From positions 3,148,001 to 3,212,000 of the forward strand of contig JALDNG010000004.1 in NCBI GenBank assembly GCA_024349245.1: 64,000 bases of DNA, in the 5' to 3' direction. The DNA comes from Neodontobutis hainanensis. Taxonomy: Eukaryota; Chordata; Actinopteri; Gobiiformes; Odontobutidae. Position 1 is the stretch's first letter, and each line of letters starts with the position of its first letter. Shown here piece by piece: positions 13,088 through 25,285 of the stretch. Below the pieces are notes generated by a model. That model saw only the letters and a program-made list of their open reading frames with translations, was not told where the DNA came from and did no database searches. The translations under genes and the position numbers were made by a program.

Positions 13088-13275
13088 ACCCAAGATATCC
13101 CAAAAAGAAATGTAAGGGTCTGGAATTTAGGGAAAAAGATAAAAAGAAATGGAAATTGAAGAGGAAGGATGAAAGAGGGGCCAAGAGAAGTGTAGGTGGT
13201 GTAATCAAGCAACTGGGGAGCTTCTTCACACACCACTTTGGTCTTGCCCCCCCAGTGACCCCTGCCATCAGTGTG
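13088..13275 (+). repeat. Duplicated non-coding block 2, copy B
   Basis: Partner of 11885-12050: aagataaaaagaaatggaaa, gaggggccaagagaagtgta, ggtggtgtaatcaagcaact, gggagcttcttcacac and gtgacccctgccatcag. The two copies are only about 1.2 kb apart. Confidence 0.8.
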
Positions 13276-15519
13276 TGTGCTAGTTCTTCCGACAGGTGTC
13301 CCGTATTGAATTGTGCTACCTGACCCCCTGTCGTCCTCTGGGTTCATCGCTGATACTCCTCCACATGGTGCGTCTTAGATCAGAGATGGCTTTATTCCTG
13401 GGTGGGCAGGATGAAAAATGACTTTGCCTCCTGGGGGTGAGTGTCCATTTGACTGAGGCCAGTTTACTCTGGAGAGAGCTGCTAAAGGAGAATGTGCATA
13501 GCATCTAAGTGAACGCAAAGTCACCTTGGTTGCGTTTTTTTTTTCCTGCCCGTTAATTGCTATTGATCAGCAAGCATGGCAGAATCCCCTTGATTTTTTT
13601 TACCCCAGCAGATCAAAGATGCTCGAGTTTAACTTACAAAAACATGACTGACACAGAAAACGCTTGCCTTTTCCTCATAAATTTAATTAGGCAGTGAGTT
13701 GAATTAAACATTCATGAACATTTGCCTAAAACAGGACATTGGGCGCTTGTTCGTGAAAACCTGAGGGGTTGCGATTACTCTGCATCACCTTTTTTCTCCT
13801 TTTTAACATTTTAAAAAGAATCACAAAGCTGACACTGTGCAGTCGGATGAGCTCTGGCCCCGAGGAAAGGCCATATCCTTAAGACAGTGGAAAACTTCAA
13901 ATTACTTTTTCTTTGTCTGACCAAGAGTTTGAACCCCTTAAGAATAACACTGAATAAAAAAGGTCATTAGAAAAAGTTTGATTAAACACCCGAGTTATGA
14001 ATTAATAATACAACCACTGGCATAATACCGTGTCTGATAATGAGGCCTATTTCTTCATAAAGCCAGTGGACATCAGTCAGTTATCATTTCTTTTAATAAT
14101 TATCATCCCAGTCAATCAACTAATAATTGCGTACTGAATATGAGACAAAGGCATCTCCAAGGTCAAAGGCTAAGTGCATTTGCCTGGTAACCTCTGCAAA
14201 CAATGCAGAAAGAAAGAGCTTTCATTTCTGTGTCAGCAAAATGCACATAGGGTCATCTTAATCCTCTTTCCAAAAAGATATCAAACGTGAAAGCCTTTCA
14301 ATTAGTTTACTTTTTGACTTAGACTCCCATCAAGAAGTTTCTATCCTTGAGAATTTTAGGCCCCTGCTTTTTACCTTATCTTATCTATAATAGTATTACA
14401 ATCAGCAACTGATTAACATCCCAGTGTGGCTCTTTTTACAAACATCACTGGTTAATTTCTTATTTTAAACAACAAATCCTTAGTAAACTGACACATTTTA
14501 ATCAATGTGTGCGGTCAAGCGGAAGCAACATTTAGCAACTCATCCACAATGTTGGCAGTCTGGTCAGCTACATCCATTTACTTTCTTAACGAAGAGAAGG
14601 AGAAGATGAAGTAAACAAAATAAACAGAAAAAAAAGATTGAATTAATTATTTAACCTATGTACTGCATGAACAGATGTATTACAGTTTTTAATAAACAAG
14701 TAAGAAAGGATTTTTGTTGGTGCAATTGTTTGTCAAGAGTGTTTATTCAGAGGTAAAATAAACTTTTCTTTTATTTCTAAATTTTATAGACTATAATTAT
14801 CATCACTACATTATCTAAAGGAATATATTTTTGTGTTACATTTGTGGTAAACCATTGTTGCAATAAATTTATTTCAGAATATATTTTTAAATAGATTTTT
14901 AAATCAGAAAGGCTTATTCAAAGGTTCGCATGGACTGTGGCAGGTGCACTGTGCTGTTTACTTCACATTTGTTTCCATTTGCTCACAGTGGATCATGTTG
15001 CAGTGATGCCAGTAAAAACCATCTTTGATTGAGAGGCTAACAGCGGCGCGAGAAAAAAAACAGAGGGAGGCAGAGAGGGATGAGAGTTTAAGTGTAAGGA
15101 GACGGAAGACCAAAATAGTGTCTCGGTAATCAAGACATGTCTGGGTCTCTTTTTAAAAAAAACTCACTCTCTCATCTCAGAATCATGTTTTTACTCTCTT
15201 TCCTGCATGTTTCTGGGTTTTAAATCAAGACCACAACGCACTACCAACACTGTGGTCATGATGAGCTGACAGTGTTGTGAACTGGCCCAATATAATCATA
15301 ATTGTTTTGTCTGGGGGAAAAAACTTCCTGCAACCAAGAACTATTTTAATTACTGATTTCTGAGTGAACCTGGGATGTCCTGATATTGAAGCCAGTACTC
15401 GGTGTCAAGGGTATCACAGCCTTAATAAATCAAACACATATTGAATCGATATTGACTGAAGTTCATAAAAGTAGAGCAAATTGCAAATAATGCTCTGCTT
15501 TTATCTCCGGCACTCGATT
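13276..15519. promoter_or_regulatory. Possible conserved non-coding cluster
   Basis: The stretches 13600-13790 and 13930-14340 are dense in TAAT/ATTA cores (aatttaattaggcagtgag, gaattaataatac, caactaataattgcg) and contain a ccaaggtcaaagg nuclear-receptor-like half-site. They lack repeats and frames, as in vertebrate developmental enhancers. This is texture-based inference only. Confidence 0.25.
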
Positions 15520-15840
15520 TAGATTTTGCTGTCCCTCCCTCAGCCTCACTTCCTCTATTTTTACCTTTTGTGAGCTGTTTTGCTGAATAATAAAACGTCT
15601 TTTGCAATGGAATTACCCATTTCCTGGTTGACTTTTTTTGGTTAAAATCAGTGTCGGTCAACGAGAGAGTGCTCCTTTTTCCCGGAAGCGAGCTGTGATT
15701 GGCCAAGCTCCCACTGTGGGTTGACCATTCTCATCTATTAAAATCCTTAATTATAAAATCTAGATGGCGTCTTAAGGTCGGATTTTCTCACAGATGAGTC
15801 CTGTTGCAATAAGCTGTTAACTAAAAGCAAAAGTAAAATA
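15520..15840 (+). repeat. Duplicated non-coding block 1, copy B
   Basis: This is the homologue of 370-655, about 15 kb away. It includes gtgattggccaagctcccac (an inverted CCAAT core), cattctcatctattaaaatc and cttaattataaaatctagat. By eye the two copies agree at roughly three quarters of positions, with small indels. It may be a duplicated conserved regulatory element or an old unrecognised repeat. Confidence 0.8.
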
Positions 15841-17424
15841 ATTAGGTTTGGTTTAAGTCTGAAAACAGCTCAACAGATAGAAAACTTGTGCCATTATCTG
15901 TAAGTACTTGCACTAGGAGTTCCTGAACAAAGTGGTATTCGGACTTTAAGTTTTAGGCCTGTTCTTAAGGGTCACTGATTACGTACGGTTTCTTGGCTTG
16001 GAGCAAGTCTCTACGTCACATCTATGTCTTGGCACTTTATGGTCTTGTCCTGATCCTCATACACTGTGGTCTTGGTTATAACCTGCTCTTAGAATGGACG
16101 CTACACAACAGAACATAACATAAGAACCCTTCTATATCATCTCTTTAGACCTGGATGATCTCTGCATTTCATCCTCATCTCCTGTACTTTTCTTTTACTT
16201 TTTATTTCCAACAGTCCTTGTTGACCACAGCAGCACTTTCACCCCACTCCAACCTTCTTTTCTTGTACCAAACCTCTTTTATGTTTCATCTCCGAACTTC
16301 AAACGAGTCTCACCAAAGGGGTTTAATTTTACTTAGACTAACACAGTTTACTGAAGACGGTAGAGTGTGTGGCTCCGTTTAGCGTGAGTTTGTAACCTCC
16401 AAACACTAGTGAAGCATAACGACGCACAGAGTTCAAATGACCTTTTGTGCTGCTGGTGTTTGGATTTCTGCACTGCCGGCTCAAACACAAACACTCTACT
16501 CTTATTTAATCTTAATTCTCATGCCTCGTGGATAGCTAAATCACAAGCTTTGGTCACACTCCCTGTTTTGCTCTGAACTCAGCTATTAAAATGTTTAATA
16601 TAGCCTTGGGCCTCTGCTAATGCTTTGATCCTCTGCAAGGTTTTTTAGGCTGGTTCTTTTTAATTTTTTTATTTTACGGCAGTACAGCTAATCACTCTTT
16701 AAATCGATCTTATCCTTTCTCTCCGTTCACTGTCTACTAGTTCCTCTAGAAATATGAAGTGTTAGTTAAACAGTTCATTATTCTCTGCCAAGGTTGAAAA
16801 AACGGAATAAATCACTTATTCATAAAGAGAGCCAATGGAAATAGTGGGTTGAGCAATCTGTGGCTGAGGAGGAATGTCAGGAAGAAGAAGCGTGACTTTC
16901 ATTTACTCCAATTCAAAAATGAGTGAAAAATTGATTTCTAGATCTATCATTTTTGCCTCATTGTCTTTATTTAAAGCGACACCATAACGTTTTAGGTTGT
17001 GTTGTATTTATATTGTGATAAACTAGTTGCACTCTCAGGGGTTCCATTTACTTCAAGTCTTTACAGCTTATTGATTTCATGGGTTTAAATATTATGGAGA
17101 CAAACTATTTCCAGTGTTACTGTAAACAGACTTTTCTGGAGGATTCAACTATAGATTCAGCCAACATTACCACAATTAGACAATAAGAAAATGTGATGAT
17201 AGCTCACTTGCTTAACCCTTCAAGGAAAGACTTTTCAAAAGCTCATTTCTAAATCATAAAAATATAATAAAAAAATAGGTAAAATTAGATTGAACCAACT
17301 TTAGAAGCAATGTTTATGTCAATTCAAACACACTTTAGAAATGTTTCATAATAGATGCTAAGCTAACAGTAAAAGCTCTGTTTACCGCCCATGCTTATAA
17401 AAAGCTTGACTAAATTCTTTAATT
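15841..17424. other. Non-coding stretch before the Tc1-like element
   Basis: The parts at 16560-16640 and 16790-16905 have complex, enhancer-like texture. No exon or repeat is recognised. Confidence 0.45.
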
Positions 17425-17589
17425 TGATACGTTTAAATGGGAGAACGCTTTTTTCCATTGATCATTCTTGAGATGCTTCTACAAATTGATTGGAGTCCAA
17501 CTGTGGTAAATTTAGTTGATTGGACATAATTTGGAAAGGCACACACCTGGTTATGTAAGGTCCCACAGTTAACGAGGCATGTCAGAGAC

Positions 17590-18960
17590 AAACCAAGCCA
17601 TGAAGACCAAGGAAATGTCTGTAGAGCTCGAGACAGGATATTATTGAGGCACAGATCTAGCAAAGGGTACAGAAACATTCCTACAGCATTGAAGGTTCCT
17701 ATGAGCACAGTTGGCCGCGGCTTCCGCACCCGGCTCCCCCGCCCCTACTGATTTGCAGAGGGGAAACAGGTGTGCGGGAGCGCCGGCGGAGCAAGCCCAG
17801 CTGATCCGAGTGGATAATCAACAAAGGTTAAGAAGCACCGCAGCCTGCTCCTCGATGCCAGATCGTAACACTTACTACCGTTAGTAATACGTCTCGCGTT
17901 CGAATGTCCTATTATATATATGCTTACTTACCTGTTCTTCTGTCCATCTCAGATCCTTCCTGTCCTGCCGCCAGTCCGGTTCCCGCTCCATCTCTGCCTT
18001 CTCGGAAACCATCAAGTCCTGCCGTCTGTCCCGCTCCAGCCCAGCCCCGGCCTTGTCCTGCTGCACCTCGCTATTCCCGAAGAACCAGCTATTCTTAAGT
18101 TGTTTTGGTTCAATAAATCTGTTTTGTTAACTTTACGTGGGTGTCTGCGTTTGGGTTATCTGCCAGTCCATAACACCTACATCATCTAAATGTAAAAAGT
18201 TTGGAACCACCAAGACTCTTCCTAGAGCTAGCTGCCCGGCCAAACTGAGCAATCGGGGGAGAAGGGCCTTAGTCAGGGAGGTGATCAAGAACCTGATGGT
18301 CACTCTGACAGAGCTCTAGCATGTCTCTGTGGAGAGAGGAGAACCTTCCAGAAGAACACCCATTTCTGCAAGGCTCCACCAATCAGGCCTGTGTGGTAGA
18401 GTGAGGGACAGAAGTCATGACACCTGATGGACTTTCAGACCATTAGAAACAAAATTCTCTGGACTGATGAAACAAAGCTTGAATAGCAAGTGTCATGTCT
18501 GGAGGAAACCAGGCACCGCTCATTTCCTGGCCAATACCGTCCCTACAGTGACTAGTCGGGATCAATGGAAAGATTAATGCAGGAATGTACAGAAACATCC
18601 TTGATGAAAACCTGCTCCAGAGCACTCTGGACCTCAGACTGGGGCAGAGGTTCATCTTCCAACAGGACAATGACCCTAAGCACACAGCCAAGATGACAAA
18701 GAAATGGCTACAGGACATGTCTGTGAACGTCCTTGAGTGGCCTTAGCCAGAGCCCAGACTTGAACCCAATTAAACATTTCTGGAGAGCTCTGAAAATGAT
18801 TGTGCACTGATGCTCACCATCCAACCTGATGCAGCTTGAGAGGTTTTGCAAAGAAGAATGGGAGAAACTGCTCAAAAATAGGTGTGTTATTCTTGTAGCA
18901 TTATACTCAAAAAGACTCGAGGCTGTAATTGGTGCCAAAGGTGCTTCAACAAAGTATGGA
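17590..18960 (+). pseudogene. Tc1-like transposase remnant, catalytic Glu replaced by Lys
   Basis: The reading pieces include the N-terminal helix-turn-helix region before 17716. After the insertion comes FGTTKTLPRASCPAKLSN (frame-dependent), then WTDETK with the first catalytic D at 18466-18468, FQQDNDPKHTAK with the second D (18656-18691), and SPDLNPIKHFW near 18752-18785. In the family the third residue of the DDE triad is the E of NPIEHLW. Here the codon at 18772-18774 is AAA (Lys), so catalysis would be lost even without the frameshifts. About 55-60 bases encoding the VMVWG-like block between 18548 and 18552 are deleted. Truncation, frameshifts and a large insertion all interrupt it. Confidence 0.85.
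17717..18175 (+). mobile_element. ~460-bp GC-rich insertion in the Tc1-like element, solo-LTR-like
   Basis: This block separates two stretches of Tc1 transposase that are contiguous in intact elements (gagcacagttggcc before it, atcatctaaatg after it). It is much richer in G+C and has inverted ccgcac/gtgcgg near its left end. At its right end is an AATAAA signal (18112-18117) followed by tgttaactttacg and a ctgcgtttgggt stretch ending in taaca. A poly(A) signal about 60 bases from such an end resembles fish Ty3/Gypsy-type LTRs, so a solo LTR is my first choice. I see no clean target-site duplication and no clear TG start, so another retroelement end remains possible. Confidence 0.5.
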
Positions 18961-18976
18961 GCAAAGGCTGTAAATA

Positions 18977-19189
18977 CAGTATTGTTCAAAATAATAGCAG
19001 TACAATGTGACTAACCAGAATAATCCAGGTTTTTTGTATAATTTATATTGCTAAGTGGCAAACGAGTTACCAGTAGGTGCAGTAGATTGTCAGAAAAAAC
19101 AAACAAGACCCAGCATTCTTGATATGCACGCTCTTAAGGCTGTGCAATTGGGCAACTAGTTGAAAGGGGTGTGTTCAAAAAAATAGCAG
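18977..19189 (+). mobile_element. Terminal module of a second Tc1-like transposon (IR/DR-type end)
   Basis: It starts right after a TA (18975-18976) inside the outer Tc1 copy. It carries attgttcaaaataatagcag at 18981-19000 and a near copy, gtgttcaaaaaaatagcag, at 19171-19189 in the same orientation about 190 bases later. Two direct repeats spaced this way inside one long terminal inverted repeat are the hallmark of IR/DR Tc1-like transposons such as the Sleeping Beauty type. The stretch between them (accagtaggtgcagtagatt, ttaaggctgtgcaattgggc) is a widespread fish Tc1 end. No matching opposite end is nearby, so only one terminus is present. Confidence 0.7.
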
Positions 19190-19252
19190 AAAAACAAAAT
19201 GTGGAAAAAGTGAAGCACTGTACTGTATATAAATACTTTCCGGATGCAATGT

Positions 19253-21856
19253 ATTTATTTAAAGTCATTGAACTTTTATTACTTTTTTACTACTTTTCTG
19301 CACTCCTTAACAAATAACATCACTAGTTCCATATCTTTAAGACCATCACTTTTGGATTAATCTGTGTATGAGTGATATCAGAGTGCTGTATATAGAAGCA
19401 CTATTTCCACTGCCTTTGATAAAAAAGATCAGGACATTGGAACGGCTCAGTCATGTGTCATCTCTGCATGTAGCATATATTTACAGAAGATAAGTGTTTG
19501 CTGTGACAGAAAGTGTCCTATCAGAAGTTTCATGCCTGACGAGCTCGAGTGCTGATCTGATAGGGTCGGACAGGAAGCCAGAGATGCTTTTGCCAATCAC
19601 TGTCATCTGGAAACACGCACACAGACTCTTCTACGTACAGCAAAACCGTGTGTGGACGAGCAGTGAGATCATTTTTTGCCGTTAGTGGGGCATCGTTTTA
19701 TCAGAGTTGTCAGGTGAGCAGATCTGTAGCTCAGGAAAACGTGGCTTGGGTAAAAAAACAGCAGAAAGAAAAGGATGTTTCTTTAAGTACAATATTAAAG
19801 ATTTTAAAAGAGTTTGCATGGCTTAGAATCTGGTTGCTGTTAGCTACTTCATTAAAATATAGGTTGTATTTTGTGCTTAATTTAAAAGTTGTATGCTCAC
19901 AATGGGCACAGTTTCAGTGTCGGACACTTGGGAATTGAAATTGTCTTGCATCTAGAGCCAGAATCTAAATAGGGTTGAGTGCTTTTGGATGTTGATTCAG
20001 AGTTAATAGCAAAAACACAGATTGCCGCATATGGCTGCCTTATAAAACTTATTGAGAAATCAATTTTCCATATCTTCTGTGCATAATTTCACACTTGCTT
20101 GGCCTTTAACATCAAGGGAGTAACTTAACCGAGTGAGCTCTGTCTGAATTGTAGCCTCACCCAACTCTGCGTGACCACACACCAAAGAGTCCAAAGTCCA
20201 GCTGTGCTCAGAGGCCAGCAGGAAAATGCTGAGATCAATGCAATATGTGCCGACAACGTGAACACTATAGAGTTTTTTTATTTATTGAATTTCTTTCCAA
20301 ATATGAATGCAAGAAATATAGCTGCAAGAATGATTAACCATAGAACAATATATAACCTATAATAACCTAGACAATTTTGAACAAGTCTAGGTTTGTACTG
20401 TGGCTACAAAGTGCTACATTAATCAGCCAAATTCAAAATTATCTGGCCGAATACTTGTTTATGGTTGCCTGACAGAAGTGCAACAAAACTGTAAATTTTG
20501 TACAATGAATGTATAACTTAAAATAACCAAAGCAGTTGAAAACTACAAACACTAACCACAATAATTTATTTACTTAACATTATTGGCAAATGACCACAGT
20601 GTTTGTCAATTTGGATTTGTACGGTTGCACAACACAGAGACAAATAACCACCAGACATATAGTAAAAATGGTTTCCTCATTGATTAAAATTTAATATTAT
20701 TATAACAACCATGTGACTGTGTAGGTTCACTGACCCGATGTCAAGACACCACAACGTAGACCATACTCAAAGCTTACTCATTTTGCCATCATTTCTGCTC
20801 TTAACTTCAGGAAGCTCCCCAATATATATTTACACTCATGGCAACCCAAGAGCTTCTGTCATTGGTTGTAATACATTACTGTGTGAATGTGTGAGCACAT
20901 TACATTTGATTATGCTCAGTTTATTCTTGTATTGTGTTGTATTACTTAACAAAGTACAATATTTCTTGCACAAAGTAGCTGCTGTAGACACTAGGGGCCC
21001 TGAGGAATATCTGACCTGGGTAACATGAGTATCTCACTCTGAAGTTGTCCAACCAAACCTTTTGACTTTATGACACTTTTTGTCTCATCTTTATAAATAA
21101 AACAGCATATATTAAAATACTGATTAAGACAGATATAAAACCCCTTTTGTTCTTTTACATAAATTGATATGTAATTGATATTTCTTATTGATGTATTTAA
21201 AGTTTTCTCAGAGTGTTGCGTGCATCTGTTGATTCTTGACTTTGATTTAGCTTCTTGCAGCAATGGTGCAATTTCCCAGTGGAGGTTATTCAACATTCAT
21301 TTTGTCTCTCATCTATACGCTCCAGTATGTGTCCCAGGAGTATTTTTATGCCTCTAAACTCTGTCTAGCAATTTGTGTTCAGCTGGCGCTCTCCAGATCA
21401 ATTGAAAAGGAATCACAGCACAAAGGAGCGATCCGTGCTTGAAGCCAACAGTGCGCGTTTATGGATAGGAACCTAAACAGTTTACGTCTGAACAGCTGGG
21501 ACGCATCATATATTCACTCCATCTAAAGAGCACTCTGTCTGGTAAACAGGCATAAATGTTTCCAGTGAGCGCGCTGTCTCAGGTGAGCACTGACAATGAG
21601 GTTCATCGACGCGAGAGGAAGACGTGGGACGCAGCCCTGAGGAGAGATCGTGTCTGGAAGAATGAGGCTGATTAGACGAGCTGGGAGCGCAATTCAGGAG
21701 ATGTTTCACTTCTCGCCAAATCTCCGGGGTTGAACTCACACTTTTATAGCCTTTGTGTGCAAAACAGAACCAGAAGAGCTGATGAATGGCCTATTTAACT
21801 AAAACTCCCTCATGAGAACAAGTCAAACCATAGGAATGTGAAAGACAAAAACGCAA
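19253..21856. other. 2.6-kb non-coding stretch
   Basis: There are only short frames of no recognised type. A more GC-balanced part at 21380-21720 has no identifiable product. Confidence 0.5.
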
Positions 21857-21932
21857 GCAGCGTTTGTTGTTTGAACAACCTTCAGGACCAAATCGCAGCG
21901 TTTCTTATTTGAACGACCTTCAGGACCAAATC
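21857..21932 (+). repeat. 38-bp tandem duplication
   Basis: Two adjacent 38-base units (21857-21894 and 21895-21932) both run from gcagcgttt to aaccttcaggaccaaatc or gaccttcaggaccaaatc, with three differences. Unit 1 contains a small hairpin, gttgtt/aacaac. Confidence 0.9.
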
Positions 21933-24900
21933 TCCAAGTGCTTTTTCTCTCTCAGTGAAAGACAGTGATTATAGCTAACACAAACACTGACCTGTGATGA
22001 CACAATAAGGCAAACAGAAATACGATTATTGGTACAGAAACAGTCGAAATGTGTCAAAAATCATTCAAAACTCATGCAGGGGATATAATACCCTGTTGGT
22101 AAACACCAGATTAACACTTTTGAATAGTCTTCAGTCTTTATCAAAAAATAAAATAAAAATCTAAATTTAATGTTTATACTTTTGGTCAAGCTAACACTTT
22201 AACTACTGTATCAACTGTATGTCACTGTATTCATATCCTGAGATTTAAAAATATACTTTTTCTTAAGATTCGATGTACAGTGCAAAGCTAGGAACTATAT
22301 GGTTCATGTTAAAGTTGGCCTCAGATTTGTCTTAGATTGTTGGTTTTTACATAAAATGTCAGGATGGCACATCACCATTTTCAGTGGGTAACATCACTAT
22401 TGCCTTGTTTCTCCATCAACCATGTTTGATTCAGCATCCTACATCCCTCTATCACCAAATTACAAAAAAAATGTGCCGTGAGTCAACTCCTATTTAAATT
22501 TTTTATTGGTATTCTGTAAGGACTCACATGTAATGCCAAACCAAGTTTTAAATTAACATCACAACACAATACAGACTTTTAAAACCAGTCCCACATTTTA
22601 TGCAATTTTTGTCTTTCATTTAACTTTGATGAAGTGAAAAAACACGAGGCCCTGAAGTGTTTTATAGAGTTTTCTGAGGGCTTTTCGGTGAGAGAAGAGC
22701 CGTCTGCACCAATAACACCACCATCTGTTGGATACCAGAGACGGCTGTGTCTCCACACCTTCCTCCACTGTGTGCCGTCTCTTTATCTCTGTTTGTCTTT
22801 CTCTCCCTATAGTATACGCTCTTCCTTCTTTACTGTTGTCTCTCACTGTGTGGTTCTCTCCTGTTCTTCTCCCAGACTCTCACCGAGGCCAAAGCACAGG
22901 GTGTGGCAGGATTCAAAAGAAAACAAAAGAGACGAAATATAAATAAAAGTCTAAGGTGTCGATTACATGGAGGTGTTGCTGTGATCTCCTTCAAACAATA
23001 GACTGTGTATTTTTGATTGACACTGTGTCAAGTCTGAAATCCTTCCCCAACTGTATGTCCCAGTGTTTTTAACGATGATGTGAGATAACACTAACAGTGT
23101 TTTAGAACAGCATTTTTTCATTCCTTGTGAAAGTATTAACGTAGATACAGTTATATTTCTAAGTTTGTTATACAGAGCTTATCTGTAGCCATTACCTTGA
23201 ATTGTTTATACAAACTCACTGCTTTGGTTAAAACTCCCCTTCACCTCAAACTACAGCAGCCCCAGAGGGTCAAAACACAAATTTTAAATTCCCAGTTGTT
23301 TTACAGAAGGGGAAATATTCATAGTTTATCCAGTCTCAAACAAATTTAGACCCCAAAGTCTGACAGATAAAAAACATAAGGGGCAAGAATATTGGGATAA
23401 ATCTAAATCAATGTCCAGATCTTCTTTATGACTGCACATGAACCTGGAAAACAAAAATTCTAAACAATACACAATAAAACGTGCAAGTGTTTACACCTCA
23501 AAACATTTTTAATATAATTAATGAAATGTATGACTCACAGCAATTTTCAGCAACTAATCAGAAGACTACAGAGCAGTCATATGTTGTCTTTTTAGTTTTA
23601 TTCTTATTTTTGGATCAAAATCAAATACCGAAAAAAGAGCCAGGGTCTAAGGATTGAACCTAAGGGAACTACTTTGGAAACACTGTAAAAATAACAATGG
23701 GATAGATTAGGTTAACCCTAATCTGGTTGAATCTGTCTTTTAATGGTTCAAATACTCATCTTTTTCCAAAAAAAAAAGAAAAAAAAGACTGTTGGAGTGT
23801 GTGATTCATACAGAGCACACCTGATGACAAACACACCCCCTGGCACAATAACCCCTTTGTGTCGTGGACTGTTGTGTATACAGTGTGCTGGTGCATACAT
23901 GTGCATGCTCCAGTGTGTGAACACGAACCGCCAGCGAGGGTTTGATTACAGACTGATAGCGGCTCCTGTCAACTCGTCAACACACAACAGGCCGAGGAGA
24001 CACAGCAGACATTAATGTGTGTGCTCTTATACCGTGAGAACCCAACTGTAGATAACCCCACCAGCGTTATTCCACGATGGAGGTATAATTAGCATTCAAC
24101 TGTGACAGGAGGAGAAGCAAGTCTAAGTTTAAGAAATGTGTATCTGAAATTAATGCAAGTACATAATCTTTCTCTGTGATTACTTGTCACTTCAGTTGCA
24201 TTAAGCTGACCTTTGTTACATTAATATACCCTCTTGGGTCACTGTATAAACGTTAATTGCGTTGCCCATGTCACTTGGCGCTTCTTAATGTGAGCGCCCA
24301 TAGAAGAAAATAGCTGTTGATCACTTTAGTCACTCATTTCACTTTAACTATCAATCCAGCATAAGGGAAAGCCAGCTATTTTGGAGTCACTCGGCACTAT
24401 TCATAAAAAACTGCACACTAGAAACTACAACCAGAACTATTTTATAATCATTATAACTAAATCTACTGTATGTCCTTACATAATCAAAAGGGACTCAAAA
24501 TGGCCACAACAGAGACTTAAGTATTTAAGGAGACACCACATCTTATCATCTGACTAATGTTCACACAACAAACCCGATTGTGAAGCCATAATCTGAACAA
24601 ACATTCAAACATAACATTAAAACTGAGACATGCAGCATGAACTTTACCCATGTGACTTTTGTCTAAAAAACCAGCTGGACACATCTGTCTAAATCTTGAC
24701 AGCTGTCCACAGTGGCAATGTAACGGCTCACAGAGGGCACATAACTGGAACCCAGAGCCCACTTCAAATCTATTTCTCCAGGTTTATTGCAGTCCTATTG
24801 TGTTAAGGTATATAGTTTGTCTTCTCTTTGATTTGATCTGTCTGTCATGGTAAATTTCATAAACTCAGACACTACCGTCAACCTGCCATAAAGACCATAC

Positions 24901-25285
24901 ACAAGACAAACTTTCAAAGAGTAAAGGGTAACTGTGCCATATCCTACTGGACACTTAAGTAACGTACAAATTGTACAAACGGTCTGTAAATATAGGCACC
25001 CATGTGGTTTTCAAATGTTTTCTTGCTGTAAAAATGTAGCACACACCACACAAGCCCGGCATGTAAGAACAAGAACATTGTAAGAGCTTAAAAAAATAAG
25101 TATTTAAAAAGTAGATCTTCACATTGTCCTGATACCACTCTATAAATACAAGAAGTAAAAATAGAGTACTTAAGACTAGACAGTAAAGAGTACCTAGTAT
25201 TTAGGAACTCTAAACAGACTTCAGAGCGTTGTTTATTTTTTAAATACTTTTATTAGTTTAGGCCAAGTTTAAATTCACTTGACTC
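21933..25285. other. 3.3-kb non-coding stretch
   Basis: A small hairpin, agattagg/cctaatct, lies near 23706-23726 and an A-rich tract at 23768-23787. No gene or element ends are seen. Confidence 0.5.

Larger units (their letters stand above)
17425..19252 (+). mobile_element. Degenerate Tc1-like DNA transposon with two foreign segments inside
   Basis: The sequence follows the common fish Tc1-like element: a 5' UTR part (gattggagtccaactgtggt), the start of the transposase (accaagccatgaagaccaag), the DNA-binding and catalytic parts, and the far 3' end (gtggaaaaagtgaagcactg, then actttccggatgcaatgta near 19234-19252), which is the terminal inverted repeat in reverse. The 5' terminal repeat is not found, so the left end is lost. 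Two stretches do not belong to it: 17717-18175 and 18977-19189. It moves by cut and paste at TA sites, but this copy is dead. The 3' end also lacks roughly 170 bases normally present before gtggaaaaag. Confidence 0.9.

Noticed and set aside
17904..18189. Proline-rich frames (64 and 89 codons)
   Set aside because: They lie inside the solo-LTR-like insertion and reflect its GC-rich composition.
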